From NCBI GenBank assembly GCA_902984215.1, contig CADWAF010002189.1:1-26871 (forward strand): a stretch of 26,871 bases of DNA, in the 5' to 3' direction. Position 1 is the stretch's first letter; each line of letters starts with the position of its first letter. Made by a program: the position numbers and the translations under genes. This DNA is from Willaertia magna. Its lineage: Eukaryota; Heterolobosea; Eutetramitea; Acrasida; Naegleriidae. Shown one piece after another: positions 8,968-18,354 of the stretch. Below the pieces are notes generated by a model that was not told the origin of the DNA, searched no databases, and was given only the letters and a program-made list of their open reading frames with translations.

Positions 8968-10524
8968 ATGAAAAAACGTGATAGAGCAAAGCAAGGAGAC
9001 CATCGTGCATTTGTAGATTTGAGTAGAGAGGAAAAGAGAAAAATAAGAAAAGATGATAGAACTGATAAGAAAGCAAATGAAGATAAAAAATATAGAAAAG
9101 AAAAAAGAAAACAATTTGAAGAATCGGAAATACAATCTGTACCTCGTTCAATAGTTTTAGTCAGAGGACATGATAGACCAAAATGTATTGTTAATTTATG
9201 TGAAGATTTAAAAAATATAATGTTACCTTACACAGCTAAAAATCTAGCAAGTGATGATAACGCAACAATTAAAGATATTATAGAATTTTCTAAACAAGTA
9301 CATGTCACCCATTTAATGACATTAAATTCATCATTAAAATATACTTTATTAAACATTTCAAGATTACCAATTGGACCAACATTAACATTTGAAGTACAAA
9401 GTTTTAATGTAATGAAAGATTTAGAACAATTCCAATCAAATAATTCAAGAGAATATGCACCTGCTACCCCATTCCAATATGAAAAATCAGCTGTTTGTAT
9501 TTTAAATAATTTTACATCAACTGAAACTCATGTCCAATTAATGGCCTTAACTTTCCAAAATATGTTCCCTCCTGTAGATGTTCAAGATTTTATTTTATCT
9601 CATTATAGGCGCGCAGTATTTTTTAATTTTAATGAAGAGAATGGAACTGTAGATGTTAGACATTATTTTATTAAAAGGTTATTGGATGGAGAGGTAGAAA
9701 GTATTACTAGTATCGAAAATAGAATAAATAAATTTGGTTCTAAGAAGACTAAAGTTCAACATGGAATGGAAAAAGTTCAAAGGAAATTAGAAAATTTTAT
9801 TAGAGAAAGAAATTTATTAAAATCTAAATTAGGTATAAAAGATACAAGTAATGTTAAGGCTAATAGTGTTGCTGATTTACAAAATCCTTTGGTTAATGTT
9901 GAAGCTGAGATTGCTTTATGTGAAAAGGATTTGGAAAACTGTTTAACTAAGTTAAATAATATTTCTAAAGAGCTTCAAGGACTTCAAAAGAAGAAACAAG
10001 CAGCATCAAAGGGTATTAAAGAAGTAAAAGAAGGAGAAGAAGAGAAAGGAGACGAGAATAACAATAATGAAGTAATTGAAGTAGCTGCTGAGTTACTACA
10101 AGATCAAAAGAAAGCTCAATTAAAATTAATAGAAATTGGACCAAGACTAACATTAAAATTAAGAAAAGTTGTTGAAGGAGTCCTAGAAGGAAATACAATT
10201 TATCATAGTGAATATTCTGATTTACCAAAAGAATTAAAACAAGAAAAGATGAAGAAGAAACAAGAAAAAGTTAAAAGAAGAAAAGAACAAGAAGAAAATG
10301 TTGAAAGAAAGAAGAAAGATAAGGAAACAAAGTTGGCCGAAAAGAAAGAAAGAGCTTTACAAAAATTCCAAAAGAAATTAGAAAAGGGAGCTGAAGAAGA
10401 TGAAGAAGAAGAACGTGGTGAAGAAGCTTATAATAAACTGGTAAACAATGTTAAAGAAACAGCCCTAAATGATGAAGACGAAGAAGAACCAACTATGGAC
10501 GAAGAAGAATCCGATGAAGAATAA
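8968..10524 (+). CDS. SSF1: SSF1 / Peter Pan Brix-domain ribosome biogenesis protein
   Basis: Nucleolar factor of the Brix family needed for 27S pre-rRNA processing and 60S subunit assembly. The Brix core (about residues 57-235 from this start) carries SVPRSIVLVRGHDRPK, DLKNIMLPYTAKNL, HVTHLMTLN, LPIGPTLTFEVQSF, CILNNF, LTFQNMFPPVDV, YRRAVFFNFN and VRHYFIK, all matching SSF1/PPAN order. A long Lys/Glu-rich coiled tail follows and ends with an acidic run, as in other Ssf1 proteins. An in-frame ATG at 8908 would add 20 residues. I prefer 8968 because it follows a long A-run like most starts here and gives a basic N-terminus typical of the family. The product is 518 aa with no intron in the CDS. 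Confidence 0.85.
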   Translation: MKKRDRAKQGDHRAFVDLSREEKRKIRKDDRTDKKANEDKKYRKEKRKQFEESEIQSVPRSIVLVRGHDRPKCIVNLCEDLKNIMLPYTAKNLASDDNATIKDIIEFSKQVHVTHLMTLNSSLKYTLLNISRLPIGPTLTFEVQSFNVMKDLEQFQSNNSREYAPATPFQYEKSAVCILNNFTSTETHVQLMALTFQNMFPPVDVQDFILSHYRRAVFFNFNEENGTVDVRHYFIKRLLDGEVESITSIENRINKFGSKKTKVQHGMEKVQRKLENFIRERNLLKSKLGIKDTSNVKANSVADLQNPLVNVEAEIALCEKDLENCLTKLNNISKELQGLQKKKQAASKGIKEVKEGEEEKGDENNNNEVIEVAAELLQDQKKAQLKLIEIGPRLTLKLRKVVEGVLEGNTIYHSEYSDLPKELKQEKMKKKQEKVKRRKEQEENVERKKKDKETKLAEKKERALQKFQKKLEKGAEEDEEEERGEEAYNKLVNNVKETALNDEDEEEPTMDEEESDEE

Positions 10525-10525
10525 A
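10520..10525 (+). terminator. AATAAA overlapping the SSF1 stop codon
   Basis: The TAA stop at 10522-10524 sits inside the hexamer. A second AATAAA lies at 10541-10546, before the next ATG at 10563. Confidence 0.45.
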
Positions 10526-10562
10526 CCTAGGACGTCCAACAATAAATTAAAATTTAAAAAAT

Positions 10563-11480
10563 ATGCAAACCTCTAAATGTGTTTTTGTTGTTTTTGAAGG
10601 ATTTTTGTCTGACAATTCCGAAACCACAACCGGTTCTGTTTTGGAGAAATCCAATCTTAAATTTATGAATGAAGTAACAGATCTTGGAGGAACAACATTA
10701 CTTCATAAGAGAAAAGAAAGTGCTTTAAGAAAGGATGTAAATGAACAAAATGCTTTGTTAATGCAACTTTTAGATTACTATGATCCAATTGAACCAATTG
10801 ATGAAGAAGAAGAGAAAGAATGGAGTATTAAACCTGAAGCAAGGTTAGAGAAACAAAGTCTTTATTGTAAATTTAAAAAACTTAAAGTTAAAGTATTAAC
10901 TAATAACAAGGAAGTATTACCAGTATTTGAACATCGTAAAGAAACAGTTTCTTTATCACAATTACCAACTAACGCAACACAAGATGTCCATAAATTAGCT
11001 GAGCAATGTGTATTAGATTTGATTAATGAAAATAATGACATTTTACTAATCCATGTTCATGCAAACCAACAAGAAAATACAGAAGAAACAAAAAAGAACC
11101 AATTAGAAGCCTTTGATTTATTATTAAAAGAAATTTCCCAATTATTCCAAGAAAAACAAAACAAATGGAAATTATATCTTTCCTTACTTTTTAGTTGTCC
11201 TTTTGGAAAAACTTTAAAAAAGAAAATGGTTAAATCACCATTCCAAAGACCAACACAAAGTTATGAATTAAAGAATGGTAGAAATATTAAGGATATTGTT
11301 AATGAACAACCTTCTTGTATTTTAATTGAATATTGTCCAGAAGAAATACGTAAAGATTATAATAATTTATTAACTGAACAATCTTGTTTACAACACGCAG
11401 GAAATAGTGAAATATTAATTGATTTTGTATTTTATCAAATTGCTTATAAATTGCATAAAAGTAGTAAATATGGTGCATAG
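10563..11480 (+). CDS. Uncharacterised protein, possibly degenerate phosphomutase-like fold
   Basis: I do not recognise this 305-aa protein with confidence. It is intronless and soluble, with an acidic patch near residue 80 (DEEEEKEW). The order of elements recalls the alkaline-phosphatase superfamily, especially cofactor-independent phosphoglycerate mutases: CVFVVFEGFLSD at the start where VxxDG is expected, DLGGTTLL, NALLMQLLDYYDP, then AEQCVLDLINENNDILLIHVH, and late FQRPTQSYELK followed by a strand and Arg-Lys-Asp. The Asp/Ser metal and nucleophile residues are absent, so catalysis is unlikely if the relation is real. The start is 38 nt after the SSF1 stop on the same strand; shared regulation is possible but unproven. 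Confidence 0.6.
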   Translation: MQTSKCVFVVFEGFLSDNSETTTGSVLEKSNLKFMNEVTDLGGTTLLHKRKESALRKDVNEQNALLMQLLDYYDPIEPIDEEEEKEWSIKPEARLEKQSLYCKFKKLKVKVLTNNKEVLPVFEHRKETVSLSQLPTNATQDVHKLAEQCVLDLINENNDILLIHVHANQQENTEETKKNQLEAFDLLLKEISQLFQEKQNKWKLYLSLLFSCPFGKTLKKKMVKSPFQRPTQSYELKNGRNIKDIVNEQPSCILIEYCPEEIRKDYNNLLTEQSCLQHAGNSEILIDFVFYQIAYKLHKSSKYGA

Positions 11481-11484
11481 TTAT

Positions 11485-11490
11485 AATAAA
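11485..11490 (+). terminator. Poly(A) signal AATAAA
   Basis: AATAAA begins 5 nt after the stop of the uncharacterised gene. The 154-nt gap to the next ATG holds nothing else recognisable. Confidence 0.45.
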
Positions 11491-11634
11491 ATAGATCCAT
11501 TGCGTAAATTTAAAAATACAAATTGGTATTTAACAGAATAATTTTTAATGCAACGTTGATTGTAAAAGTCAAATGTCATTGAAAAAAAGAAAAAGGAATT
11601 AGAAACGCAACGAAAAACAATCACCAAAGAAAAA

Positions 11635-13218
11635 ATGTCAGCAACAATGTCTCACTTATGTTGCAATGGTAATTACAAGTTACGGTGGTGGTCACTAACG
11701 AATCTTCTTCTAATAACTCTTCTTCTTCTTCTATTCACTTCACATTCCATTCAACAAGATAACACTATAGATAAAATAAGTAAAGAATTGGGTAAATTCA
11801 GAATATCCATACCAAGAACAACATTTCATGCTACATCAGCTCCAGAAGTATTTGACCCAACAGATTCTGATTATTGGCAAGGAATTGGTACACTCTCTCT
11901 ATTTGGAGGTATCATGTTAATTCTAGCTCTATTTATACTCTTTTTCTACGATTGTTTTAGAACTTGTGGACTATTTGGAGGAATTGAACCAACCAAAGGT
12001 TTTTTCGTTAGTAGAGAAATTAGAAAAGAACCTTATGGAGGAACTCAAAAGACAATTATTAGAATCTTTTTAGTAATATTTATTTTACTTTTTTGTATTT
12101 TTTGTGGCGTTTTAATTTTAGGAAATGTTGTATTCCAACAAGGCTTTGAAAAGGCCAGAAAGAACTTTAAATTCAGTACAGAAAAGATGGCTAATAAAAC
12201 AATAACGATTGGAATGTTATTACAAAACATGTCACAAAATGGTTATGCTAATAATGATCCACAAACTATAACTACTTTACAAAACTATATTTTACAACAA
12301 CAACAAATTGAAAATTTAACAAGTACTTTAACTACAGAAATTAGACAATATAATTTTATTAGATATTTTATCTTAATGTTAATTGCAGTATTACTTTTAA
12401 TTATTCCTTTATTAGGATTCTCTTCAAGTTTACTTCATTGGAAAGATTTTGCTTTTTATGGTTTTAAATTAGGTTATTATCTATTAATTATTGTTTGGTT
12501 ATTATTTGCTATTCATTTCCCTTTTACTTTAATAACACAAGATGTTTGTTATTCAGTAGATAATGCAATTACAAATAATACTTTTAATCAACCTAAACAT
12601 CCAGAAAGTTTACCTATTGTAACTACAGCTATCTCTGTTTTACAAGTAATTACAAAATGTATACATGATGGTAATTTCTTTGAAGGAATACCTTTAACTT
12701 ATGATAATGTTTATTTAATGATTAATGATTTAAATACTCAATTAACTAATGGTGATAATCCACTTCATCGTTCTTTTCATTTAAATATTTATAATATTAC
12801 AAATGCTGAAGAAATTGATTATGTTAAAGCAGATCCTCAAAGATTATCTCAAGTAAGACAAGCTGTTCATAAGATTAAATTATTTTATTATGATTATATA
12901 CCAACTTATTTAAATAGTAATAATTGTACAGATGTTGGTAATGCTTTTGTAAATGTTAGGGATAGTGGTTGTGTTGGGATGTTGGCCGGTTTACAAATTC
13001 TTTGGATAACGTTTTTATTTACGGGGTTTTTCTTATTTGGAATTATTTTTGTGAATTGTTTATCTTATAAGAGATTTAGAAAAAAGAGATAGTAAGTTTT
13101 TATTTTTATTAATATGTAATTAATAACTTTGTAAAGTGTTATTCCTAAAAAGAGAGTACCTGAGGAAATGGAGATTGAGTATAAGACTGCTGTTGCGGCT
13201 GGAAATAATCTTGTGTAA
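11635..13218 (+). CDS. Tweety/prominin-topology membrane glycoprotein, 2 exons
   Basis: Exons 11635-13091 and 13137-13218 flank a 45-nt GTAAGT intron. Splicing replaces an apparent TAG stop with a 27-residue cytosolic tail (YVIPKKRVPEEMEIEY...), giving 512 aa. A signal peptide (about residues 20-38) and five membrane helices are visible at about 84-105, 140-163, 242-262, 276-299 and 447-470. The two large loops between helices 2-3 and 4-5 carry N-glycosylation sequons and Cys residues. This is the topology of tweety and prominin proteins. The DSDYWQGIG segment before helix 1 and the GN..F..GFEKA segment after helix 2 recall the plant tweety-like family. Function is unknown; a role in plasma-membrane protrusions or anion conductance is family-based speculation. 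Confidence 0.6.
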
Positions 13219-13243
13219 TTATTTAAAATGTATAATAATTATT

Positions 13244-13249
13244 AATAAA
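13244..13249 (+). terminator. Poly(A) signal AATAAA
   Basis: Lies 26 nt after the spliced stop codon of the tweety-like gene, which supports the two-exon model ending at 13218. Confidence 0.4.
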
Positions 13250-13370
13250 TTTAATGTTTGTAAATTATTAATTTGATTCCACTAAACAGTTGAAAGAAAT
13301 TTCGGGCGGACTTGTGGAACCTTAAAACAAACGCTTGTTGTAAACTAGAAGGTCAACAATAATAAAAAAA

Positions 13371-15239
13371 ATGGAACATTTTCTCTCTAGTGATATTTTG
13401 TTGAAAATAACTGAATATTTAAATGATATTAAAGATTATTTACATTTATTTCAAATAAATAAATATGTTTATGAAAATATTTTAAATAATAAAGATTTTA
13501 TTTTGGATAATCAATTATTTTGTAATAGAATAACTTGCCTAAATGAAAAGTTACCAAATTATTTATTTAATTTACAAAATTTAAATATTAGTAACGAAAA
13601 TAGTAATAATAATTTTGATTTATTACCAAAATTTAAATTCATTAAATATTTACAAATTAATAAATTACCAGATAATTTTATTTTTACAAACTTACCTTTC
13701 TTGGAAGGACTTGCTATTTTTAATAGTGTTTTACAAAAAGAAACTTTGATAAATGTAGCACACACAAAGTATTTTTATTTTTCTTCTTTAAATATAAAAG
13801 ATAATTATTTAAAACATTTAAATAGTCCAGAAGAATTGATATTTGACAATTGTAAAGGAATTACTGGTGAATGTTTACAATATTTTGATAAATTAACATC
13901 ACTTACTGATAGAAGTTCTTTTTCTGAAAGTAGTGTTGTAAAGTATATCGAAAAATTAACAAAATTAAAAAAATTAAAACTAATAACTTATGATTTAAAT
14001 CTTAACACTAATTTTTTAAGAAATTTAATTAATTTAGAAATATTGGATGTAACTTTAAAAGATGTTGACAAAGAAGATTTTAAATATTTAACAAATTTAA
14101 AAGAATTAGCTATATCAGGAAGGGATTTAAATTTAAGTGATGAGGAAAATAATTATTGTTTTGACAGTTTAATAAATCTTGTAAAGTTAAATGTTAATTA
14201 TATAACTTCATTTACTGGAAAATGTTTATTAAATTTTGTAAATTTAGTTAAATTATTTATTCCTGGATCTCAAGTTAAAGATGAATATTTAATTAATTTA
14301 AAAAATATGAAAGAATTAAATATAAAATATTGTAGGAATATTAATGGAACAGGTTTACAAAATATGATTAATTTAGAAATTTTAGAAGCTGGTGATACAA
14401 ATTTAGAAGATCAATACCTAACTCAGCTATGTTCTCTAAAAAGTTTAGATCTTTATAATTGTAAAAATGTTACTGGTGAATGCTTATCAAATTTAAATAA
14501 TTTAACGGAATTAAAAATTGATAGAACAAATATTAAAAATGATTTTTTATTAAATTTAACAAATTTAAAATCTCTTTCTGTTGGAAGCTCTTTGGTTGGT
14601 GACGAGTATTTATTTAATTTAAATCAATTACAATTTTTAAATATTTCATATTGTAAAAATATTACAGGTAAATGTTTACTTCAATTAACAAATTTAGAGG
14701 AATTAATAATTAGTGAAAACAACAATATAAATGAAGATTGTTTTTATAAATTAACAAATTTGAAAACTTTAGATATTTCGAATTGTAACAATATTACAGG
14801 AAAATGTTTTACAAATTTAACAAATTTAACACACTTGAACATTAATAATAATAATATAAACGAAGATAATTTGGAAAATTTAATCAATCTTCAAACTTTA
14901 TACGCTTCCAATTGTTTCAATATTAAAAAAGGTCTATTTTTATTGAAAATAAATAAATTAAGAATTCTTTCAACCGTAAATGGATACCTAGAAATTGAGG
15001 AATTATTAAAGCAGGACAGACAATTCAAATTACATAAAGACTTGTTATGTGTTTGTAAAAGACCAACCAATAAAACTAAAACACTAAAAATCTACAGCAC
15101 TACAGGTTCCCGAGAAGTCTCCCATCTCAGTACTAATGTAGCCCTACTGTGCTTAACTTCTCAAATCGGACGGGATGAGGTGCTTTCACAGTGGTATGGC
15201 CGTAGATACTTGGATACATTTTATTCTGTGGTTGAATGA
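13371..15239 (+). CDS. F-box-like leucine-rich-repeat protein with atypical C-terminus
   Basis: The 622-aa product begins with an F-box-like motif (SSDILLKITEYLNDIKDYLHL, then NKYVYENIL), which in this arrangement often binds Skp1 in ubiquitin ligases. From about residue 70 to 550 it is a solenoid of leucine-rich repeats of the AMN1/GALA type. Repeats alternate, with LxxLxIxxCxNITGxCLxxLxNL followed by a shorter one, making a double unit of about 46-47 residues. The substrate is unknown. The last 65 or so residues (from LCVCKRPTNK) are not LRR, and their DNA is far richer in G+C than the repeats. The start follows an A-run and no intron is seen. It converges on the Na+/H+ exchanger with 45 nt between stops. 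Confidence 0.75.
   Translation: MEHFLSSDILLKITEYLNDIKDYLHLFQINKYVYENILNNKDFILDNQLFCNRITCLNEKLPNYLFNLQNLNISNENSNNNFDLLPKFKFIKYLQINKLPDNFIFTNLPFLEGLAIFNSVLQKETLINVAHTKYFYFSSLNIKDNYLKHLNSPEELIFDNCKGITGECLQYFDKLTSLTDRSSFSESSVVKYIEKLTKLKKLKLITYDLNLNTNFLRNLINLEILDVTLKDVDKEDFKYLTNLKELAISGRDLNLSDEENNYCFDSLINLVKLNVNYITSFTGKCLLNFVNLVKLFIPGSQVKDEYLINLKNMKELNIKYCRNINGTGLQNMINLEILEAGDTNLEDQYLTQLCSLKSLDLYNCKNVTGECLSNLNNLTELKIDRTNIKNDFLLNLTNLKSLSVGSSLVGDEYLFNLNQLQFLNISYCKNITGKCLLQLTNLEELIISENNNINEDCFYKLTNLKTLDISNCNNITGKCFTNLTNLTHLNINNNNINEDNLENLINLQTLYASNCFNIKKGLFLLKINKLRILSTVNGYLEIEELLKQDRQFKLHKDLLCVCKRPTNKTKTLKIYSTTGSREVSHLSTNVALLCLTSQIGRDEVLSQWYGRRYLDTFYSVVE
13840..14935 (+). repeat. LRR-encoding internal repeat array
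   Basis: DNA encoding the variants TGECLQYF, TGKCLLNF, NGTGLQNM, TGECLSNL, TGKCLLQL and TGKCFTNL recurs through the LRR gene, in the later copies about every 140 bp. Nearby copies share long A+T-rich stretches, which suggests growth by unequal exchange of the double unit. Confidence 0.6.
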
Positions 15240-15284
15240 CGTATTTGAAGACATTAGTTTCACGTCAGATAACGAAGAACAATT

Positions 15285-18070
15285 TTAAATGTCCTCATCT
15301 TTTAGAGTGTTTTCATCCATATTTGCATCCATTGACAATGATTGGGTTGGAAAAGCTTTGCTTTCTCCAGACTCTTCGCTCTGTTCCTCATTGATCCTTA
15401 ATAAGTTTACTTTAGGGTCCTGCTTTAACACATTAAAAGTATTTAAATATTCCAACCTTTTCCTTAATTCATCGCTTTTTTCACTCTCTTCAATTTCAAT
15501 TTCCTTTTCTAAATTAATTTCTCTTTTTAATAAGTAAAAGGCATAAATTAATGACTTTTCTTCATTGTGTAGTTTTCTAATTAATAATTTTTTAATCCAT
15601 TTATCTAACCATCGCCACCATCCTTTAAAACGATTGTCTAAAGTTTGAATGCCTGTTATTATTTGAATAACTTTCATTGTATTATCTATTGATAATCCAA
15701 ATACTTTTAAGGCAAATTCTGTACATCTTAAATGTTCCATTTCCTTATTTCTAATGTTAGTATTACCCTCTAATAAACGAAATAGAACATATAATAATTT
15801 ATCATATTTAGTAGTAATCATAATTGTTGGGGAACCTTCTTTCTGTTGTTTCTGTTGTTGCTGTTGTGTATTAATTGGTTGTGAATGTTTCTTTTTATTT
15901 CTTCTTTTTGCTAGTTCTAACCACTCCTCGATATTCATTTGATTTAATATTCTCGTTAAATAAAATAAGTATTCATCATCTGCAGCCCATTCTTCAATTT
16001 TAAATCTATTTACAGAGTTAAAGGTAATTATGCCAATTTGTTGTAATGTTTGAAATAATAATTTTTGTTCATTATTCTCTTGTTGTTCTTCATTATTTTC
16101 AATATTAATTACAGTGGAGTTTGATTCTTCATTATTATTTTGTTCTTTTTGTTGAACCATTAGTTTTTGTAAATAATTAAAACAATATTCAATATTTAAA
16201 AAGGTAGTAGCTAATTGATCTAAATTTAAAGTATTTAAATATTCTTTCCACTTTAATTTCAGTCCCAATATTACTTGTTTCCTCTTTGCCCCAACAGGGT
16301 TATTTTGTATCACTACTGAATAAAACTCTGAGTTACCTTTTTCAAATATTTCAAGTAATTTTTTAACTTCCTTAATTGTAAATTTTAATCTTTTTTTTAT
16401 ATGTTTTTCTTTTTGACAATTTTTAATTTGATTGATGGAAACCAATACACACAATTCATGCTTTTTGATTATATTTCTTTCTATTCTTAAAGTTTCATTT
16501 AATTCTCTTAAGGATTTTTGAGTTGTTGGAATTTTTAATAATTTAATTAAAAATCCAATAGTTCCACCGTTTACAAAAATTGTAAATAAAACAATGAAAA
16601 TAGTAGCTGTAATAATAATTTCTTTTCTTTCCTCTGATAAGGGATCCATTGCCATTGTTGGAATAACTAAACATAATCTATAATAATTATTGTAATAGAT
16701 CTTTTTTAATAAAAACTTACGCAAAAGAATAAACACCTCTAACTCCACCATAACTAAAAATAAATTGTGATTTCAAAGATATTGTTTCCCTCTTTCTTTT
16801 CCATTGTATCACATTATAAAAAAAAGTTAAAAAAAAGGTAATAACAAATCTATACAGTAAAGTAAATGCTAAACCCAATAATATAAAGGCAGTATCCCAT
16901 CTCAAATGTAATATTAATAATGTAATGCCTAAATATAAAAAGATAGATGATTCAAATAAAATTGCAATAACAGTTAAAGAAGTTACTATAGTTTGAGTGT
17001 TATCTGGTGTAATATTTAACTTTAAATAATGACCTAAGAATATTCCACTAAATAAAATTGCATACATTCCACTAACTAAAATTGAATTACCAAAAGTAAA
17101 AGCAATCATTGATACAATTATAACAATCATTGGTTCAATTTTTGTGGCAAAGGAAGTAAATTTTGAAAAGAAAATCCCAACAATTGAAAAAAACACTCCA
17201 ATAATAAATCCACCTAAACTCATATATAAAAATTTAGCAACAATTAAGAAAAAAACACCAGCTTCAAATTGAAATGGAATTCCACTATCTGCCTTAGTTC
17301 TAACAGCCTTAAATAAATTAAATAATAAAATTGAAGTTACTCCTTTCAATATAGCCTCACCTTGTACTAAAATACTTAATGTATTATTAACTGCTGCATC
17401 ATTAAATGCAGCTACGTAAATAGGTATTTATTAATATAATATTAATTTATAGTGTATAATTAAATACTTACATAAAACAGCAACTGGATCTACAGCAGAA
17501 ATTAAGGCACCAAATAATAAAAATTCAAGTAATTCAAATTGATAGGTATATAATCCAGGAATAAAACTAAATCCCCATAAAGTAAAAGAAATACACAATG
17601 CATTCAATAAAGTTCCAACAACTGCATACACTAAAATTAAAATAAAATTACTAAAAAACACATTTGTATTCAAAACATAACCATTCCTAAAAACAACTGG
17701 TGGAAGTAAAAAATTTAAGAAAACATCATTACTGATTAATATAATATAATCAAATATCTCTTCATTTGATGTAAATTTTACAATAATACCAATAATTACA
17801 CCAATTAAGATAAGTAAGGAACATTCTGGTAAAATTCTACGTAATGTTGTTAAATGAAATTGAGTAATAGTTAAACTGTAAAATAAACGAACTATAAAGA
17901 TAGTTGTAATGAACCCTATAATGATGTAAACTATATTCATTAAGATTGTAGTTTGCCATCCTGCTATTGGTCCTATAATGCGTATAAGATGATAATATTA
18001 TATTATAACAATAATTTAAATAACAATTTAATCATTTACCTATAAGTGTATCGGGAATAAGATCAGACAT
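15285..18070 (-). CDS. CPA1-type Na+/H+ exchanger, 4 exons, ND motif replaced by KG
   Basis: Exons 18040-18070 (31 nt), 17472-17972, 16721-17411 and 15285-16677 are joined across introns of 67, 60 and 43 nt to give 871 aa in frame. The membrane half carries LPECSLLILIGVIIG (from residue 58), NFLLPPVVFRNGY (98-110), SAVDPVAVL (169-177), GEAIL (195-199) and SYGGVRGVYSFA with Arg402, running across the last junction into LCLVIPTMAMDP and VNGGTIGFLIKLLKI. These are hallmarks of NHE/NHX/SOS1 exchangers of plasma or endosomal membranes. The usual GES..ND ion-site motif reads GEAILKG, with Lys200-Gly201 replacing Asn-Asp. Residues from about 460 to 871 form a helical, Gln-rich cytosolic region I cannot assign. 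Donors are GTAAAT (intron 1) and GTAAGT. Confidence 0.82.
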
Positions 18071-18348
18071 TATTTTTCGGAATAGTTTCTTCTTTTCAAA
18101 AGAACTTTCTTTGGATTGAGATACATGTAGAGATATTCCTTTTGTGTAAATTTAACAATTATAATCAAGGATAATGCAGTTTTACAAACCATGTTAAATA
18201 GTTCCTTTCAACTTTGGCACATTTTTTATTGGAATAAAGTGTATTCCATTTTATTTTAAATTATAATCTACTGGTAAATGAATTAAAACTAAAATCGTAT
18301 TATAAAACAACAATTTTTATTATAAGTACATAATTTAAATACAAATAA

Positions 18349-18354
18349 TTTATT
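18349..18354 (-). terminator. AATAAA overlapping the SEC61A stop codon
   Basis: On the minus strand the last codons read TTT GAA TAA ATT, so the stop is embedded in AATAAA. Confidence 0.45.

Noticed and set aside
8900..9160. Minus-strand Phe-rich open frames opposite SSF1
   Set aside because: Shadows of Lys-rich SSF1 codons (AAA/AAG read as TTT/CTT), with no family match.
16661..16670. Acceptor TTTAG nearer the exon in exchanger intron 3
   Set aside because: Joining there breaks the frame. The TATTATAG acceptor gives a frame-true ALCLVIPT that matches the family.
16678..16751. Apparent N-terminal extension (MVELEVFILL...) of the last exchanger exon as a separate gene
   Set aside because: It is intron plus the end of the previous exon read in another frame. 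The spliced model explains all of it.
17349..17366. An 18-nt GTGAGG...AAAG stretch in the exchanger that could remove part of the GEAILKG region as an intron
   Set aside because: Far shorter than the 41-67 nt introns here, and removing it would delete the conserved Glu of the motif.
18231..18247. 6-bp hairpin GGAATA/TATTCC between SEC61A and the exchanger
   Set aside because: A short stem in A+T-rich sequence is expected by chance, and terminator hairpins are not expected for RNA polymerase II genes.
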